Part shown: positions 11,804 through 22,150 of the stretch, in pieces | Numbering within the stretch: position 1 is the stretch's first letter | Layout of the letters: every line of letters begins with the position of its first letter | Assembly: GCA_921293015.1 (NCBI GenBank) | Contig: OV121092.1 | Location: 28,195,264-28,259,263 of the forward strand | DNA: 64,000 nt | Reading direction: 5' to 3' | From: Phorcus lineatus | Taxonomy: Eukaryota; Mollusca; Gastropoda; Trochida; Trochidae | Notes under the pieces: model-generated | Told to the model about the DNA's origin: nothing | The model's database searches: none | What the model saw: the letters and a program-made list of their open reading frames with translations, nothing else | Translations under genes and position numbers: made by a program

Positions 11804-13295
11804 TTAAGAGCTAGTGGCACTGTGGCTTTTCAAGTTGTGCATGATTAAATGATGATCAAAATAGGTAAGAGACTTGTTGGTGATAATCAGTAGTCGGGGT
11901 GCTTCTTTGTGGCAGCTGGTGAGGTCATCATTCTTCAACTAAAAAGAAAAGTGAGAAATGCTACACTAACTGTTCTACTGAATTTAAGTGAAGAACTTCA
12001 AATATCATCCAAGTGTCTTCTTCTATCAAATATAATTATGACAGCAGCACTTGATCAAAAAATTAATTATCTGAGGGGTTTTTGGTAGCTAGTTTGGTAA
12101 TAACTTTGCCAAACAAAAATGGAAGTTTAAATATAATTCCAAAGCCGCATACGATTCAATCAGTTGTTACCAATGCTTTGGTTATGACCCCATAAAAATG
12201 CAATCAGCAAACGAAACCTTAAAAATTAATGAGTTTTAAAATAATATCAAGCGATAACTTACATAAACTTTTGGGATCATGTTTGGTGAGGCCTTTTTGC
12301 TGTATCTTGGGACTGTCATGGCTATTTTTTTCCTCAGTCAGTATGGTCATTTCTAAAACAGCCTCGGTGGTGTCGCATTGTTCATCAAGATCTTCATCCC
12401 AAAAAACAAAGTTAACAAAAGGTTCCTTGAATTCGTATCATTTCGTGCTTTCTTCATAAATAATCAGCATTATTTCCAAAGACTGACTATACATGCTAAA
12501 GGAATGTACCACTTTGTTTAAGATGGAAAATATGATCTCAATAAAACAAAATTAAATGTTTCAAATTGCAAGACAATGTTTTTTTCTAATCTCAAGAAAG
12601 ATTTTTAAATCAACATACATAATGTTTGGTTAAGCTATGATAATCCATTACCATACATTTCACACAAACGGCCGCAACTGATAATTTCAAGATACTTGAA
12701 TATTTTTCTAGGACTACATATGTTCGGGTTGTGTAACGAGAAGTTTTGACCGTCCGAAGACAATACATTCGGCATAAACTTAAATTATGTTTCTTTGGAA
12801 AAATTAAAGGAAAATTTCTTTCAAAAAACGTGCTCCTGTCCCTTTAGTGTCACATAAATCATTTTCATGAAATAAGTTATCAATGGATCAGCATGAAACA
12901 TTTAAACAATTTAATTGAAATCCCCAACACAACTTACTAATTGATTATTTGATCAAGTGACGAAATGAAAATGTTTACAATATTAATCTAATGCATTCAA
13001 CAATTATCAATATGAATATATTTGTAAGAGAAGCCTGTAATATTCGAATGGTGGCTTTGAATAAGTTTTGTTATTTACTTCATGGTATGTCAGGTCGACA
13101 AAACACTCTATTATTTAACACCTATTTTCATTATTATCTGCGTTCGTTATAGCATCATAATTTTGTGACGTCTCGTGTATTGAACCAAATCTTACCTTGC
13201 AAAATGTTGATTCCTTGGTCTGAATAATTCATTTGTCGAAGGAATTCAAGCACACCTTGTCCCGTTGAATCTTCATTCAAACTTTGAACACTCAT
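11804..13295 (-). CDS. Candidate four-exon gene inside the CACTG element
   Basis: Exon 1 (13196-13295) starts with an ATG that has A at -3, reads MSVQSLNEDSTGQG then VLEFLRQMNYSDQGINILQ, and ends in a GTAAGA donor. Exon 2 (12652-12707, KYSSILKLSVAAVCV) is a weak candidate in matching phase. Exon 3 (12263 to about 12425) reads FVNFVFWDEDLDEQCDTTEA onward, acidic, with a strong GTAAGT donor. The last exon follows a TTTTCTTTTTAG acceptor at 11938. If phase is kept from exon 3 it ends after FEE (stop at 11928-11930); in another frame it stays open for 44 residues to 11804. The exon 1 text faintly resembles the first helices of a SAM domain, but this is a guess. The gene lies entirely within the transposon, so it is probably element cargo. 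Confidence 0.35.
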
Positions 13296-14700
13296 GTTTG
13301 GTGGTATTGTCCGTTTTCAGTGTATATAACAAACACGTATCAAACAAAGGAACAACTTCGCGCAATAATTATAATCAAGAGGCAAGTAACCCTAATTGAA
13401 CGCTGAATTCCTTTGTTCTGAACCACGTGTAATAGGTTTTCATATATTTATTAAAAATCAATTAATCGGGGGGATTGTGAAAACAATTTTGGTAAAATTT
13501 CAACTTGTAGTAGAAAACTTTTATTTTTTAAAAGTACACTGGATTTACCTGTTCTCATGGGTCACCCGTTTTCGTGGTATTTACAATGCTGTATGTTCTC
13601 TCAAACCCCTTACCGCTCCCACCCAGTTAACGATTATTTTATTGACCAGTTCTGATAATCATTGAGATTTCGTGCTTGTTTTTTTTAACATTTATTGTTA
13701 ATCTAAAACATATATACATATTTTTGCGAAAAGGTTTTCCAGTTGACCACTGTTATTCTAATCCTGTTCGAATCACATGACTTTTGAATATAATACCTGT
13801 TCAATTGATAAATATATGAAAGTATAGAATTGTTAAGTCTTATTCATTTTTTGCTATTTTGAATGAATTTCCGGTACAAGGAAAATAATATAAGTTTTTT
13901 TAACAGTTTGCTTTGCTTTCTCATGTTTAATCTTGTAAATGAATTCAAGGTGTTTGATGACAAAAAGCTCTCCTGATACTATAAATAGACTCTAAACAGC
14001 CTAATTATTTCTTTACTTTACCAGAAATGATTTAAGATATACTTTGCAAAATATTTGTGAAAATGAAATAATTCAATGACCATGTAAATATTTTAAACAC
14101 ACATCAACATAAATTTAAATGCTAAACGTACACTATCGATCTGTGGTTTTTTTAAAAACATAAACAATTTGAAGTTGTAGCATGTGTTGTATTGTCTTAA
14201 ATTAACTTTATAGAAATAAAATGAAAACGACATGGAACCAAATATAATTGTGAAAATTGTCATCTGTTTTTAAAATGTCAACAAGATCCAACAAAAGAAT
14301 AAAACAACTGTTTATTTATCATGAAACAGTGAAAAGATATGTACTTTATCACTTTATACTGTTCAGGATGTATGTTATGATCGGCAATAACATCAATAGA
14401 AGAGTATAGTTCTTTATACTCATAACGAGTAACACGAGGGTAATTTATTCTGTTGGTTCTTCGGATGATAATAATGACAGAAGTAATAATAATGATAATA
14501 ATATAATCATCATCGATGTCGTCAACTTTAATATGAATGTAACTCCTACTGATATTTTCACAGTGTTTTTGTGACATTCAGAAAAATGATATATGATATA
14601 TCAAAGCATACATTATAGCAACATATACGCATTCAACATGTTATCACGACTACATGCTTTCTTATACTTAACTAATAAGAGAATAATTTGTGCGTAGTAC

Positions 14701-14984
14701 AATGTGTTTATATTTGAAACATGTTTTGCTTTACAAATATTAATAAATTATGTGTTTAGCATTTAAACACATTTAGCAACATGTTATGAGTGAAACATGT
14801 ACGCAACATGTTTAAAATCACAACGCCATTTTTGAAGTAAAGTGCAATGTGTTTATATTTGAAACATGTTTTGAATTATAACACATAATAATTTATGTGT
14901 TTTGCATTTAAACACATTTCGTAACATGTTTTGAGTAAAACACGTACGCAACATGTTTAAATTCAAATCGCCATTTTTGCAGTG
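14701..14984. repeat. Tandemly duplicated right terminus, 145-bp unit
   Basis: AATGTGTTTATATTTGAAAC begins at 14701 and again at 14846. Both units run through AACATG-rich sequence to CGCCATTTTTG. Only the outer unit ends in the exact CAGTG terminus; the inner one reads GAAGTAAAG. The right end of the 4-kb element is therefore a tandem duplicate with a decayed inner end. Confidence 0.85.
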
Positions 14985-15112
14985 TACATCAAAATATATT
15001 TGTCCAAACCGAGGTCTAATAAAATTGAGTGAATTGTCCATATCAAAGTTAACAGGGGAAAGCGGATGCCAATATTTCTTTTATTTAACTGTATTCTCAG
15101 AACTGTTAACAG

Positions 15113-15418
15113 GTGAGGTGAGGTGAGTTGGTGTTTAACGATTATTTCACTTATATCGCGGCTGCTAGTATCATTGCAGGGAGAAAGCCCGCAACACCAT
15201 TGTGGCTATGCATTGCGGTGAAACCTGCGAGCATCGGCTGGAACTAGCGAACCATGGGTGGTACTGCGCTGAATTTCAGTGTAGCATTGCACCCAAACCT
15301 GACTGCGTGTAGAACAGTTCTCTATTGCAGACAAAGTTGCCGAGCCCCTGGCGGGATTCGAACAACGGACCTCCTGATCCGAAGCCGAACGCGCTAACCA
15401 CTGCGCTATCCCGCCCCC
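15113..15418 (-). mobile_element. SINE-A, full length
   Basis: A 306-bp copy between 12-bp duplications AACTGTTAACAG (15101-15112 and 15419-15430). The minus strand has GGGGGCGGGATAGCGCAGTG, a B box with one change (TTCGAATCCCGCC preceded by GTTG), and a GTTAAACACCAACTCACC tail. Confidence 0.92.
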
Positions 15419-15494
15419 AACTGTTAACAGAGCACTTTCAGTGATCGCTCTTGAACCAATTTCACTGATAATTTATGTGACTGAGTTTGGGTTC

Positions 15495-15780
15495 AACTAT
15501 TCTCTCCAAACAGGGGGAGCTCCATAAAAAATTCCTATACCACCTCTGTCTTAATACGAAGGTTTCTTGGTCTAGAAATGTAGAACGCTGATTGGATGCA
15601 GTGAAAGTTACTTGTGCAATCAGCGACGCCGTTTCAATAGTTATCATTTAAAAATCGCTATAGTTATTTCCGAAAGCTAAACTTAACTTGAATATCCACC
15701 TTGCACAGAACACGAACGCCTCAATTTGCGACTGGTTGGCTGCTTGATAATCATGGCTATGCTCAACGGTTATTTTTTCA
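15495..15780 (+). mobile_element. Partial copy of the 9-bp-TSD MITE family
   Basis: The left two thirds of the element at 62336-62783 is present: TTCTCTCC near the start, ACCTCTGTCTTAAT, AATGTAGAACGCTGATTGGA, then CAATCAGCGACGCCGTTTCA. It breaks off where a SINE-B begins at about 15783. Confidence 0.75.
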
Positions 15781-15782
15781 GA

Positions 15783-16075
15783 GTGAGTGAGTGAGTTGGG
15801 GTTTAACGTGTTTTCAACAATATTTCAATTAAAACGTGGATGACAAGCATCCGAAAGAGAGTGGACAGATCAGGGAGAAAGGGATCGACAGAATAAGGGA
15901 AAAGACGTAAAGTAAGGCATAGTGAGAGATAGAAAGCAGGTTTTAGAGGGACTCAAATTTGGTCTGGCTTCTATCCGTCGACCTGTCCAGCGTGGGTGCC
16001 CCTACCAGGAACGTATACGGCTGGCGTAGCTCTCGAGGTCTCTGAAGCACGGAAACAACACCATGATCAAGTATC
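15783..16075 (-). mobile_element. SINE-B, near full length
   Basis: On the minus strand it runs from a head near 16075 through CTACGCCAGCCGTATACG and GGGCACCCACGCTGGACAGG to AAACACGTTAAACCCC and (ACTC)n. The two ends are more diverged than in the 28628-28938 copy, and no clear target duplication was seen. Confidence 0.8.
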
Positions 16076-16762
16076 TAGAAATGAAAGTTGCCTAAGAGTG
16101 AACCTCTCAAAATACTCTTTCACACATGCAAACATTCGACATGAGCAACAGCATGTTTGCCTGTCAAAACCGTAAACGGAAATGCCCTTTTATGATAACA
16201 GGAAAATTAATGAGAAACGTAGCGCAAAAAACTTGGCTCTGAGTAGTAATAATAGAAAAATCCCCTCGATAAATTGCCTAATTTACTCTAAACTTACAGT
16301 ATATTATCAAACCCTATTAGAGAAACTTAAATTAATAATAGATAAATGAAAAAATCAGTCTGATCAAAACGTCTTTCGATTCAAATCATTAAGTTTTAAT
16401 GAGAGATCGCTTACTACGAACGACTTACAATCTTTGCAGAAGCAACAAGGAAGTCCCCCACATTGAAAAGTGCAACTGACCATAAATTAAAAGCGAATAC
16501 GACCATTGTTCGATACGCAGCTGACCGAGATGGGGGGAAACGGGCGAGACTGATGAATAAACTTAACGAACAGCCACACGCACAAACACCTGACTAAATT
16601 GTTGATTGTAGTTACTGAAGTAAGTGTCGTCCCTAAGGAGTCCGCGTTTTACTTAACCCTAATTTATCAATACATGTTCGAATGTTTCGTTTTGAATTAG
16701 AACAAGTGGGCTATTATTTCTATTACGGAAGTATCCTCGGTTACCCAGGGCCAAATGTTCCG

Positions 16763-16919
16763 CATCCTGCTAAATCGGCGTATCCGCTGTTGCTAATTGC
16801 GAGTCGTCTCATTGGCTTGTTAGATGGCTAGCGATACGAGGGTTTTGGCTTGAAGGAGATCAGGGTATTAGGAAGGAGCGAGAGCGGATTCATATAGGCT
16901 ACGCGGATTTAGCAGGATG
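16763..16919 (+). mobile_element. MITE, 157 bp, complete
   Basis: Terminal inverted repeats CATCCTGCTAAATC (16763-16776) and GATTTAGCAGGATG (16906-16919). The inside carries GCGAGTCGTCTCATTGGC, GCTAGCGATACGAGGGTTTT and GGCTTGAAGGAGATCAGGGT. Partial copies lie at 9011, 20880, 30285 and 36056. No convincing target duplication was seen, so the superfamily is open. Confidence 0.75.
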
Positions 16920-17039
16920 ATGCTGTCTCAGCATTTGGACAACGCTTACAATCCACAAATGTGCCAATGCCGCGCCCATGAGCAAACACTATACACTGGT
17001 CCAATGAATTTGCAAAGCGATAGGGTTATGATGGCCCAG

Positions 17040-17171
17040 TGAAGTTGTGCTACCTGGGTAGTCCCAGCAGATTCCACTCTCTTTCTCTCTCCCTCCCCTT
17101 ACTGATCTGTACACATCTTGTGGATGGCACCCCAATAATGCTGTCGGCACTTTAAACACTACTCGCTCACC
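17040..17171 (+). mobile_element. Decayed SINE-B-like 3' end
   Basis: CTCTTTCTCTCTCCCTCCCC, CTGATCTGTACACATCTTGT, GGATGGCACCCC and a final ACTTTAAACACTACTCGCTC keep the order of the SINE-B 3' half but are strongly diverged. Confidence 0.4.
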
Positions 17172-17239
17172 TGCATTTAGATATTTTCTAAGATGTTTGG
17201 TGCATAAAGTATGAAACGTCGTAATAGAGCTGCTGACGT

Positions 17240-17600
17240 ACAACTTAAATAATCGACTTTAGTAATTGCTTTCCAGACATTAGTAGCGTCCTTTTCAGTA
17301 AATAAAAGGGAATGAAATGCGTCTGGTCGTGAACCTCAGTAAATTGAAAAACCCTTAAGAGTAACATTAGTCTGTCTAGCTTCTCTTTTGGTTTCTGTAA
17401 ATTTGATTAACACAATTTTCCTTGCCTAGATTTGCTGACAGAAATGTCAAAATGACTTGATGACAAATATATACTGGTTTTCACAGGATTAAAGTAATCT
17501 CATCTTGTTCAAATTGACAGTAAACAACGATTATTAAGACTGTAATCCTGATATATAATAAGTTGCGACTTTTATTTTTAGATAGTCACATGGGATATGG
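17240..17600. other. No gene seen
   Basis: AT-rich spacer between the decayed SINE-B end and the young SINE-A copy. No exon or repeat was recognised. Confidence 0.4.
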
Positions 17601-17613
17601 CCAAAATGATATG

Positions 17614-17954
17614 GGGGGCGGGATAGCGCAGTGGTTAGCGCGTTCGGCTTCGGATCAGGAGGTCCGTGGTTCGAATCCCGCCAGGGGCTCGGCAACTTTG
17701 TCTGCAGTAGAGAACTGTTCTACACGCAGTCAGGTTTGGGTGCAATGCTACACTGAAATTCAGCGCAGTACCACCCATGGTTCGCTAGTTCCAGCCGGTG
17801 CTCGCAGGTTTCACCGCAATTCATAGCCACACTGGTGTTGCGGGCTTTCATCCTGCAATAATACTAGCAGCCGCGATATAAGTGAAATAATCTTGAAAGC
17901 GGCGTTAAACACCAACTCAACTCACCTCACCTCACCTCACCTCACCTCACCTCA
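17614..17954 (+). mobile_element. SINE-A, youngest full-length copy
   Basis: A 341-bp tRNA-derived SINE with 13-bp target duplications CCAAAATGATATG (17601-17613 and 17955-17967). In order: a tRNA-like head with intact A box (TAGCGCAGTGG) and perfect B box (GGTTCGAATCC), a unique body (CAACTTTGTCTGCAGTAGAG to GCAATAATACTAGCAGCCGC), then the shared 3' region AAGTGAAATAATCTTGAAAG, CGGCGTTAAACACC, and a (CTCAC)n tail that is longer than in the other copies. The intact boxes, long tail and exact duplications make it the most recent SINE-A here. Such elements do not code for protein; open frames over them are incidental. Confidence 0.95.
17624..17678 (+). promoter_or_regulatory. RNA polymerase III internal promoter (A and B boxes)
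   Basis: A box TAGCGCAGTGG at 17624-17634 and B box GGTTCGAATCC at 17668-17678, matching the TRGYNNARNGG and GGTTCGANTCC consensus patterns with tRNA-like spacing. Confidence 0.9.
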
Positions 17955-17967
17955 CCAAAATGATATG

Positions 17968-18690
17968 TAGTTAATCCACCCTTTCAATTCAATTTACACT
18001 TAAGGATGAATCAGATATATGTTTTAACGTAAAATCATGGTTATTAAAATACTTTCACTCACTTCACAAACGAATTAATGTGAAGCTCTGGGAAAACAAG
18101 TTATTATTGTAGGATGATGATTCCATTTGGTTCAGATATTGTTGACTTTATCAAAGCCTTGACATTAGCTATTTATATGTACAGTCATGGAGAAACCATG
18201 TTTATTATTACATTCACTGTTTCCTTTAAGATTTGAATTCTTTGAAAGGAAAGGCCTTTAAAGATGTATTTTTACTGTGCACAATATTTGATGACGTTAT
18301 ACGATGTGCAGAGAAGTAAATGATTCTTCATTATCGTTTACTCTTTTACGTTATCTGTAAGTTTAAAATCAAAACGACACTACCGATCTACACAATGATC
18401 CAGATTTCTAATATGAGTGTTAAATAAACTTTTGTCCAGAAAACGTCATCATATATTTGCATAGGAAACCTTATCTAATGAGGCAGCTAGATCAATCTCA
18501 ATGGATGTCAAGTAATTCTTATGCCGAATACCAGTCGTGAAATTAATATCGACGTTTGATGTTACTCATATTTTCATTCAAGAAAGATTACTTTATCACA
18601 TTAAGGCTTATGATTATGACTTGAAGACAGAAATCCACTTGTTTTGATCCTAATATATATTTGTTACTAAATGCTCAACAGTTGACAGAT
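17968..18690. other. No gene seen
   Basis: AT-rich, stop-dense sequence without a recognisable exon or repeat. Confidence 0.35.
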
Positions 18691-18779
18691 ACACGCAATA
18701 TGTTATAAGTGAGACCTAGCAAACTGATAATCTAATATCCTGCAAAATAATCCAGGGAATAGGTATCCTGTTTTCCTAT

Positions 18780-18990
18780 CAGTCACCCAAGATCTTGCTC
18801 ATGCTAGCGAAATTGCTGTTCCTTTCATGCAAGGCTGGGAATAAACAGCTGGCATTATTTCCGATTTCGTGTTCCCAGGGGTGATCTATAATGACCAGTG
18901 TCCGGCAGTTGGTCAGTCGGAACTGATGATAGCAAGCTTTTCTCCCGCAAGTAACTACAGTTCTAATATTATCAGGACACAACTCAAGAT
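18780..18990 (+). repeat. Dispersed repeat block C, copy 1
   Basis: Contains GACCAGTGTCCGGCAGTTGG then TCAGTCGGAACTGAT (18893-18926), the core shared with copies at 25787, 39327 and 51032. An upstream AAACAGCTGGC is shared with the 25.7-kb copy. Confidence 0.7.
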
Positions 18991-19870
18991 CTAGTAGGAG
19001 ATGTTTTACATCGTCATTTAATTACACATAAACAACCGCTTACTGTAGAGGCACAAAATGTTATCAAGTTAAAACATTTTGATTCATCGTAGCCTTTAGA
19101 ATTTTTTTAGTCGATTTATGGTATGCATGGCCTGGTTGGTTCGATATTCACTATTACTCTGGAAATATTCAAACGTAAATGTATTGTCCTTAAGTCATAG
19201 AATAATATGCAATAATACAATCGAAAATGTTGATTGATAAGAAAAAACACAATGTGTCAGTAAAGGAACTTTACGATATAGAATTATCCCATAGGAATTA
19301 CGAATTTGTATAATGATAACAGTTTTGTTAAAAATTATCAAAGATTGTCATTGTAGTTACTCGTTTACTTTGAAAGTTAAAAGGTGTTTAGTTACTTGAT
19401 CGAGTTAATTTAGTAGCATAAATGTTTTCGGTATCAGAATCAAAGTCTAACACGTAGTTTCGGAACAATTGTTTTAGTTATTTTTCGTCAAAATTCAGTA
19501 CCATTACATCACCAGTCGTAATTTCGTAAATGTCAAAATGAAGAACCTTTTTTTGAAGATATTATTTTAAAATGCTACATTTTGTAAGACGACTGATAAA
19601 CCAGTCAAATGATCTAACAATCCCGGAGCATCACAATTTTCTGTTGATTGCAAGAAAAACGTGATTTTTTTCCACTAAAAGTCGAAGTAGGGAGAAGGAC
19701 TCGCTTGGCGTAATAAAAAAAAGTTACATTCGTTAATGTCCAGCAACATCTGAAATATTTGATTTGGTTTTCATAAGATCTTTTTAGGGGGTAATCAGAT
19801 AAGTGTTGTTTCAATTTAATCAATTTCTCTACGTGATGAAACTATGATGAGATGTGTTAGAGAGGGCAAT
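18990..19870. other. No gene seen
   Basis: AT-rich sequence; only short open frames. Confidence 0.35.
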
Positions 19871-19874
19871 AAGG

Positions 19875-20183
19875 TTAAACAAATATCACTGACATTTCAG
19901 CGGTTAAACATACATCCATTTCTAGGTCGGTATTCAATACATAAGAAAGAAAAAAACTATCACCGTCTGGGTCGATTAAGCCTGCTTCTGTCACTTCCAT
20001 TTCACAACTTGCCAAAAAGTAATCTCCAGACATTTTTTTTCGACAGGCAGAGCAAAATGAAATTAATGTTTCCTTCAAGGGATGTCGGAAACAGATAGCA
20101 ACTAATTTTAGCAATACTTTTAAGATTGCAGTCTGTATGTCACGTTGACATTTTAACAGTATCGATCGTCTGGAAACGATCAA
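19875..20183 (-). CDS. Hypothetical small open frame, 102 residues
   Basis: One of the longer ATG-started frames in the window, with less biased composition than the AT-rich frames around it: four cysteines, KETLISFCSACRKKMSGDYF near the middle and an acidic stretch EAGLIDPDGD. No signal peptide, membrane segment or family motif is clear, and no splice context or promoter was identified. It could be an exon or chance. Confidence 0.2.
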   Translation of the reverse strand: MIVSRRSILLKCQRDIQTAILKVLLKLVAICFRHPLKETLISFCSACRKKMSGDYFLASCEMEVTEAGLIDPDGDSFFLSYVLNTDLEMDVCLTAEMSVIFV

Positions 20184-20659
20184 TTATTTATTGTAAAAAT
20201 GGAAAGGAAGAATCTATGTATTGGCATCATGGTTTTTGTATAAATCAACAAGAATTCCAGCATTGAAATTTATCCACTTTTCCACAAATTTGACAAGAGG
20301 ATTTCATGTTTCCAATCAAATCTACGGACACTCACCTCCGCGAAATTGTTCATGATTTTTTTTTCTAATTTAATTAGTAAAAATACGCTACATTGACTTG
20401 GAATAATAAAATTCATTTAATATTTTCGAATACGGTTTTGAGACGGTCATAAGCAAAAGGTCGATGTCTGCAGATTTTAGAATCATAACCTAAAAAAAAC
20501 TCAACAACGTCGCGATTGTACTGTATCGATCCAAGTATTAATTAAGGTAGCAAAAAAAAAAATTTAACTTTGTTTTCTACAAAATGATAAATACTGTAAG
20601 GTTTAGGCTTTCCAAACGTCGTCGGATGCGTCGATGGGGCTTTCATTAGAATAATTCGG

Positions 20660-20708
20660 TGTGAGTGAGTGAGATGGAGTTTAACGTGCTTTGAACAATA
20701 TTTCAGTT
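20660..20708 (-). mobile_element. 49-bp retroposon tail with its own target duplication
   Basis: Only GTGAGTGAGTGAGATGGAG, TTTAACGTGC and AATATTTCAGTT of the SINE-B 3' tail are present, yet the flanks are a near-perfect direct repeat: ATTAGAATAATTCGG (20645-20659) and ATTAGAATATTCGG (20709-20722). This fits an extremely 5'-truncated insertion. Confidence 0.8.
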
Positions 20709-20879
20709 ATTAGAATATTCGGCCCTCATCAAACAAATGATGTATCAAGAAAACAAAGCCGATATTTTACTTCGCAAATATATCAGAAACCATTATGTCA
20801 GACTTGCATTCAGCAAACAGCGGCACAACCCGGATGTAAAAATCCGTTGATTTCAAACTTCACGCCCTTTAATTAACGA

Positions 20880-21240
20880 CATGTCATTGGCTTAAAAACA
20901 ACAGGCTAGCATAGCCATGAATATGAAGCCGCCAGCTAAACGAGGGATTTAGCCCGAAAGAGTGAGTGAGTGAGTTGGGGCTTAACGTGCTTTGAACAAT
21001 ATTTCAGTTATTAAACACGTGGATGACAAGCATCCAAAAGAGAGTGGACAGATAAGGGAGAAAGGGATCGAAAGGTTAAGGGAATTGACGGAAAGAAAGG
21101 CATAGCGAGAGATAGACAACAGGTTTTAGAAGGACTCAAATTTAGTCTAGCTTCTACCCGTCGACCTGTCCAGCTTGGGTGTCCCTACCAGTAGCCCGAA
21201 AGAGATTAGGGTGTAAGGAAGGAGATTTAACTTTGATGCA
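20880..21240 (+). mobile_element. Degenerate MITE (CATCCTGCTAAATC family) with nested SINE-B
   Basis: GGCTAGCATAGCC, AAACGAGGGATTTAGCCCGA on the left and AGATTAGGGTGTAAGGAAGG on the right correspond to GCTAGCGATACGAGGGTTTT and AGATCAGGGTATTAGGAAGG of the complete copy at 16763. The two halves are separated by a SINE-B. Confidence 0.6.
20963..21192 (-). mobile_element. SINE-B, 5'-truncated
   Basis: A 230-bp copy with 12-bp target duplications AGCCCGAAAGAG (20951-20962 and 21193-21204). It has the complete 3' tail and runs to the CCCGTCGACCTGTCCAGC segment and CCTACCAG, so about 80 bp of the head is missing. Confidence 0.92.
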
Positions 21241-22000
21241 CATTCAGGCACGTAGCCAGAGATGAAATGAAACGTAGTCGCTCAGTGACGACAGGCGACC
21301 AAACAGACAGACACTTTTCTCTTTCTCAAATAATTGAAACAACAAATATCCAGTGGATCACATTTAGACGCATATCGAGTGATATATATAGTTGTATAAT
21401 CATTTATAAATTAATACTATTTAAGACATTAAATCTTTTAAGATATGAACAATTTCCTTGTACTTATAATTACAAAACTCTAACCCAAACATTAATGAAA
21501 ACTAAAGAAAGTAAATACTTGAACAAGTCATTTTTGCAAAGTTGGAATGCATGGCCTGTGCATATATTAACATGTTGTAAGAACCAGCAGATCCTTGGAG
21601 GATTTTGTAATTCAGGCCTGTCAATTTTCATTATGAGGGAACAGTAATTATAATAAGCTATGGCAAACAGAATCTATTAAGTTACTAAATAAACTCTTTT
21701 GGAATCTTGAGTAATCATCATCGGATCTTATCTTATTGAAAGAGGGCATCACATCGGTCAGTTTTTGAATGAAAGAAATATGTGAATACTGTAATCAACT
21801 TTATATAAGGACAAAATGCTTATTAAAGTTTATTTCTTCAAATTTAAGTAATTTGGTAAAGGTTAAGAATACAAATTCGCAGAATAATTAAATTCAAAGA
21901 AACAAATTGCAGAGCTTGCGGTTGACTGAATTACTGACTGTCGGCCCATATGTTTCTTTGTAATTAAAAAAAGGAACAAATATGGAGTAATCTACCACCA
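21240..22000. other. No supported gene
   Basis: Holds a 126-codon open frame (21267-21647, plus) rich in Ile, Thr, Leu and Asn with no motif, splice context or compositional shift; judged to be chance. No repeat boundary was seen. Confidence 0.35.
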
Positions 22001-22150
22001 CTGGACTCCTATAGACCTCTCCACGGAGCAGTGCCTCATGCCGCTCTCAGTTATCCCCCTTTGTGGTGGCGCTAGCATCGTCCGCCATTAAGCGGCTGCA
22101 AAAACACATTGACGTTGAACGTGATTACATTTGACGTTGTAATCGAAAAT

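Larger units (their letters stand above)
10995..14984. mobile_element. CACTG-ended DNA transposon, about 4.0 kb
   Basis: The ends are exact inverted repeats: CACTGCAAAAATGG at 10995-11008 and its complement CCATTTTTGCAGTG at 14971-14984. TA lies directly outside both ends (10993-10994, 14985-14986), a possible 2-bp target duplication. Just inside each end are dense repeats of AACATG, GTGTTT and AAACAC words, the layout of subterminal transposase-binding arrays in CACTA/EnSpm (CMC) elements, many of which begin CACTG. No DDE transposase is recognisable inside, so it is probably non-autonomous or worn down, although it carries a candidate spliced gene on the minus strand (11804-13295). Superfamily assignment is inferred from ends and layout only. 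Confidence 0.65.

Noticed and set aside
17620-17690. Possible tRNA gene (A and B boxes)
   Set aside because: The T-stem does not pair properly and the sequence is embedded in a 341-bp element with target duplications, so it is a SINE head.
17563-17826. 87-codon open frame over a SINE, with similar frames at 9642-9857 and 26689-26918
   Set aside because: These frames simply read through SINE-A copies; the recurring peptide is a by-product of the repeated DNA, which is a polymerase III element.
21267-21647. 126-codon plus-strand open frame
   Set aside because: AT-rich composition, no motif, no splice context; length is within chance for a scan of 64 kb.
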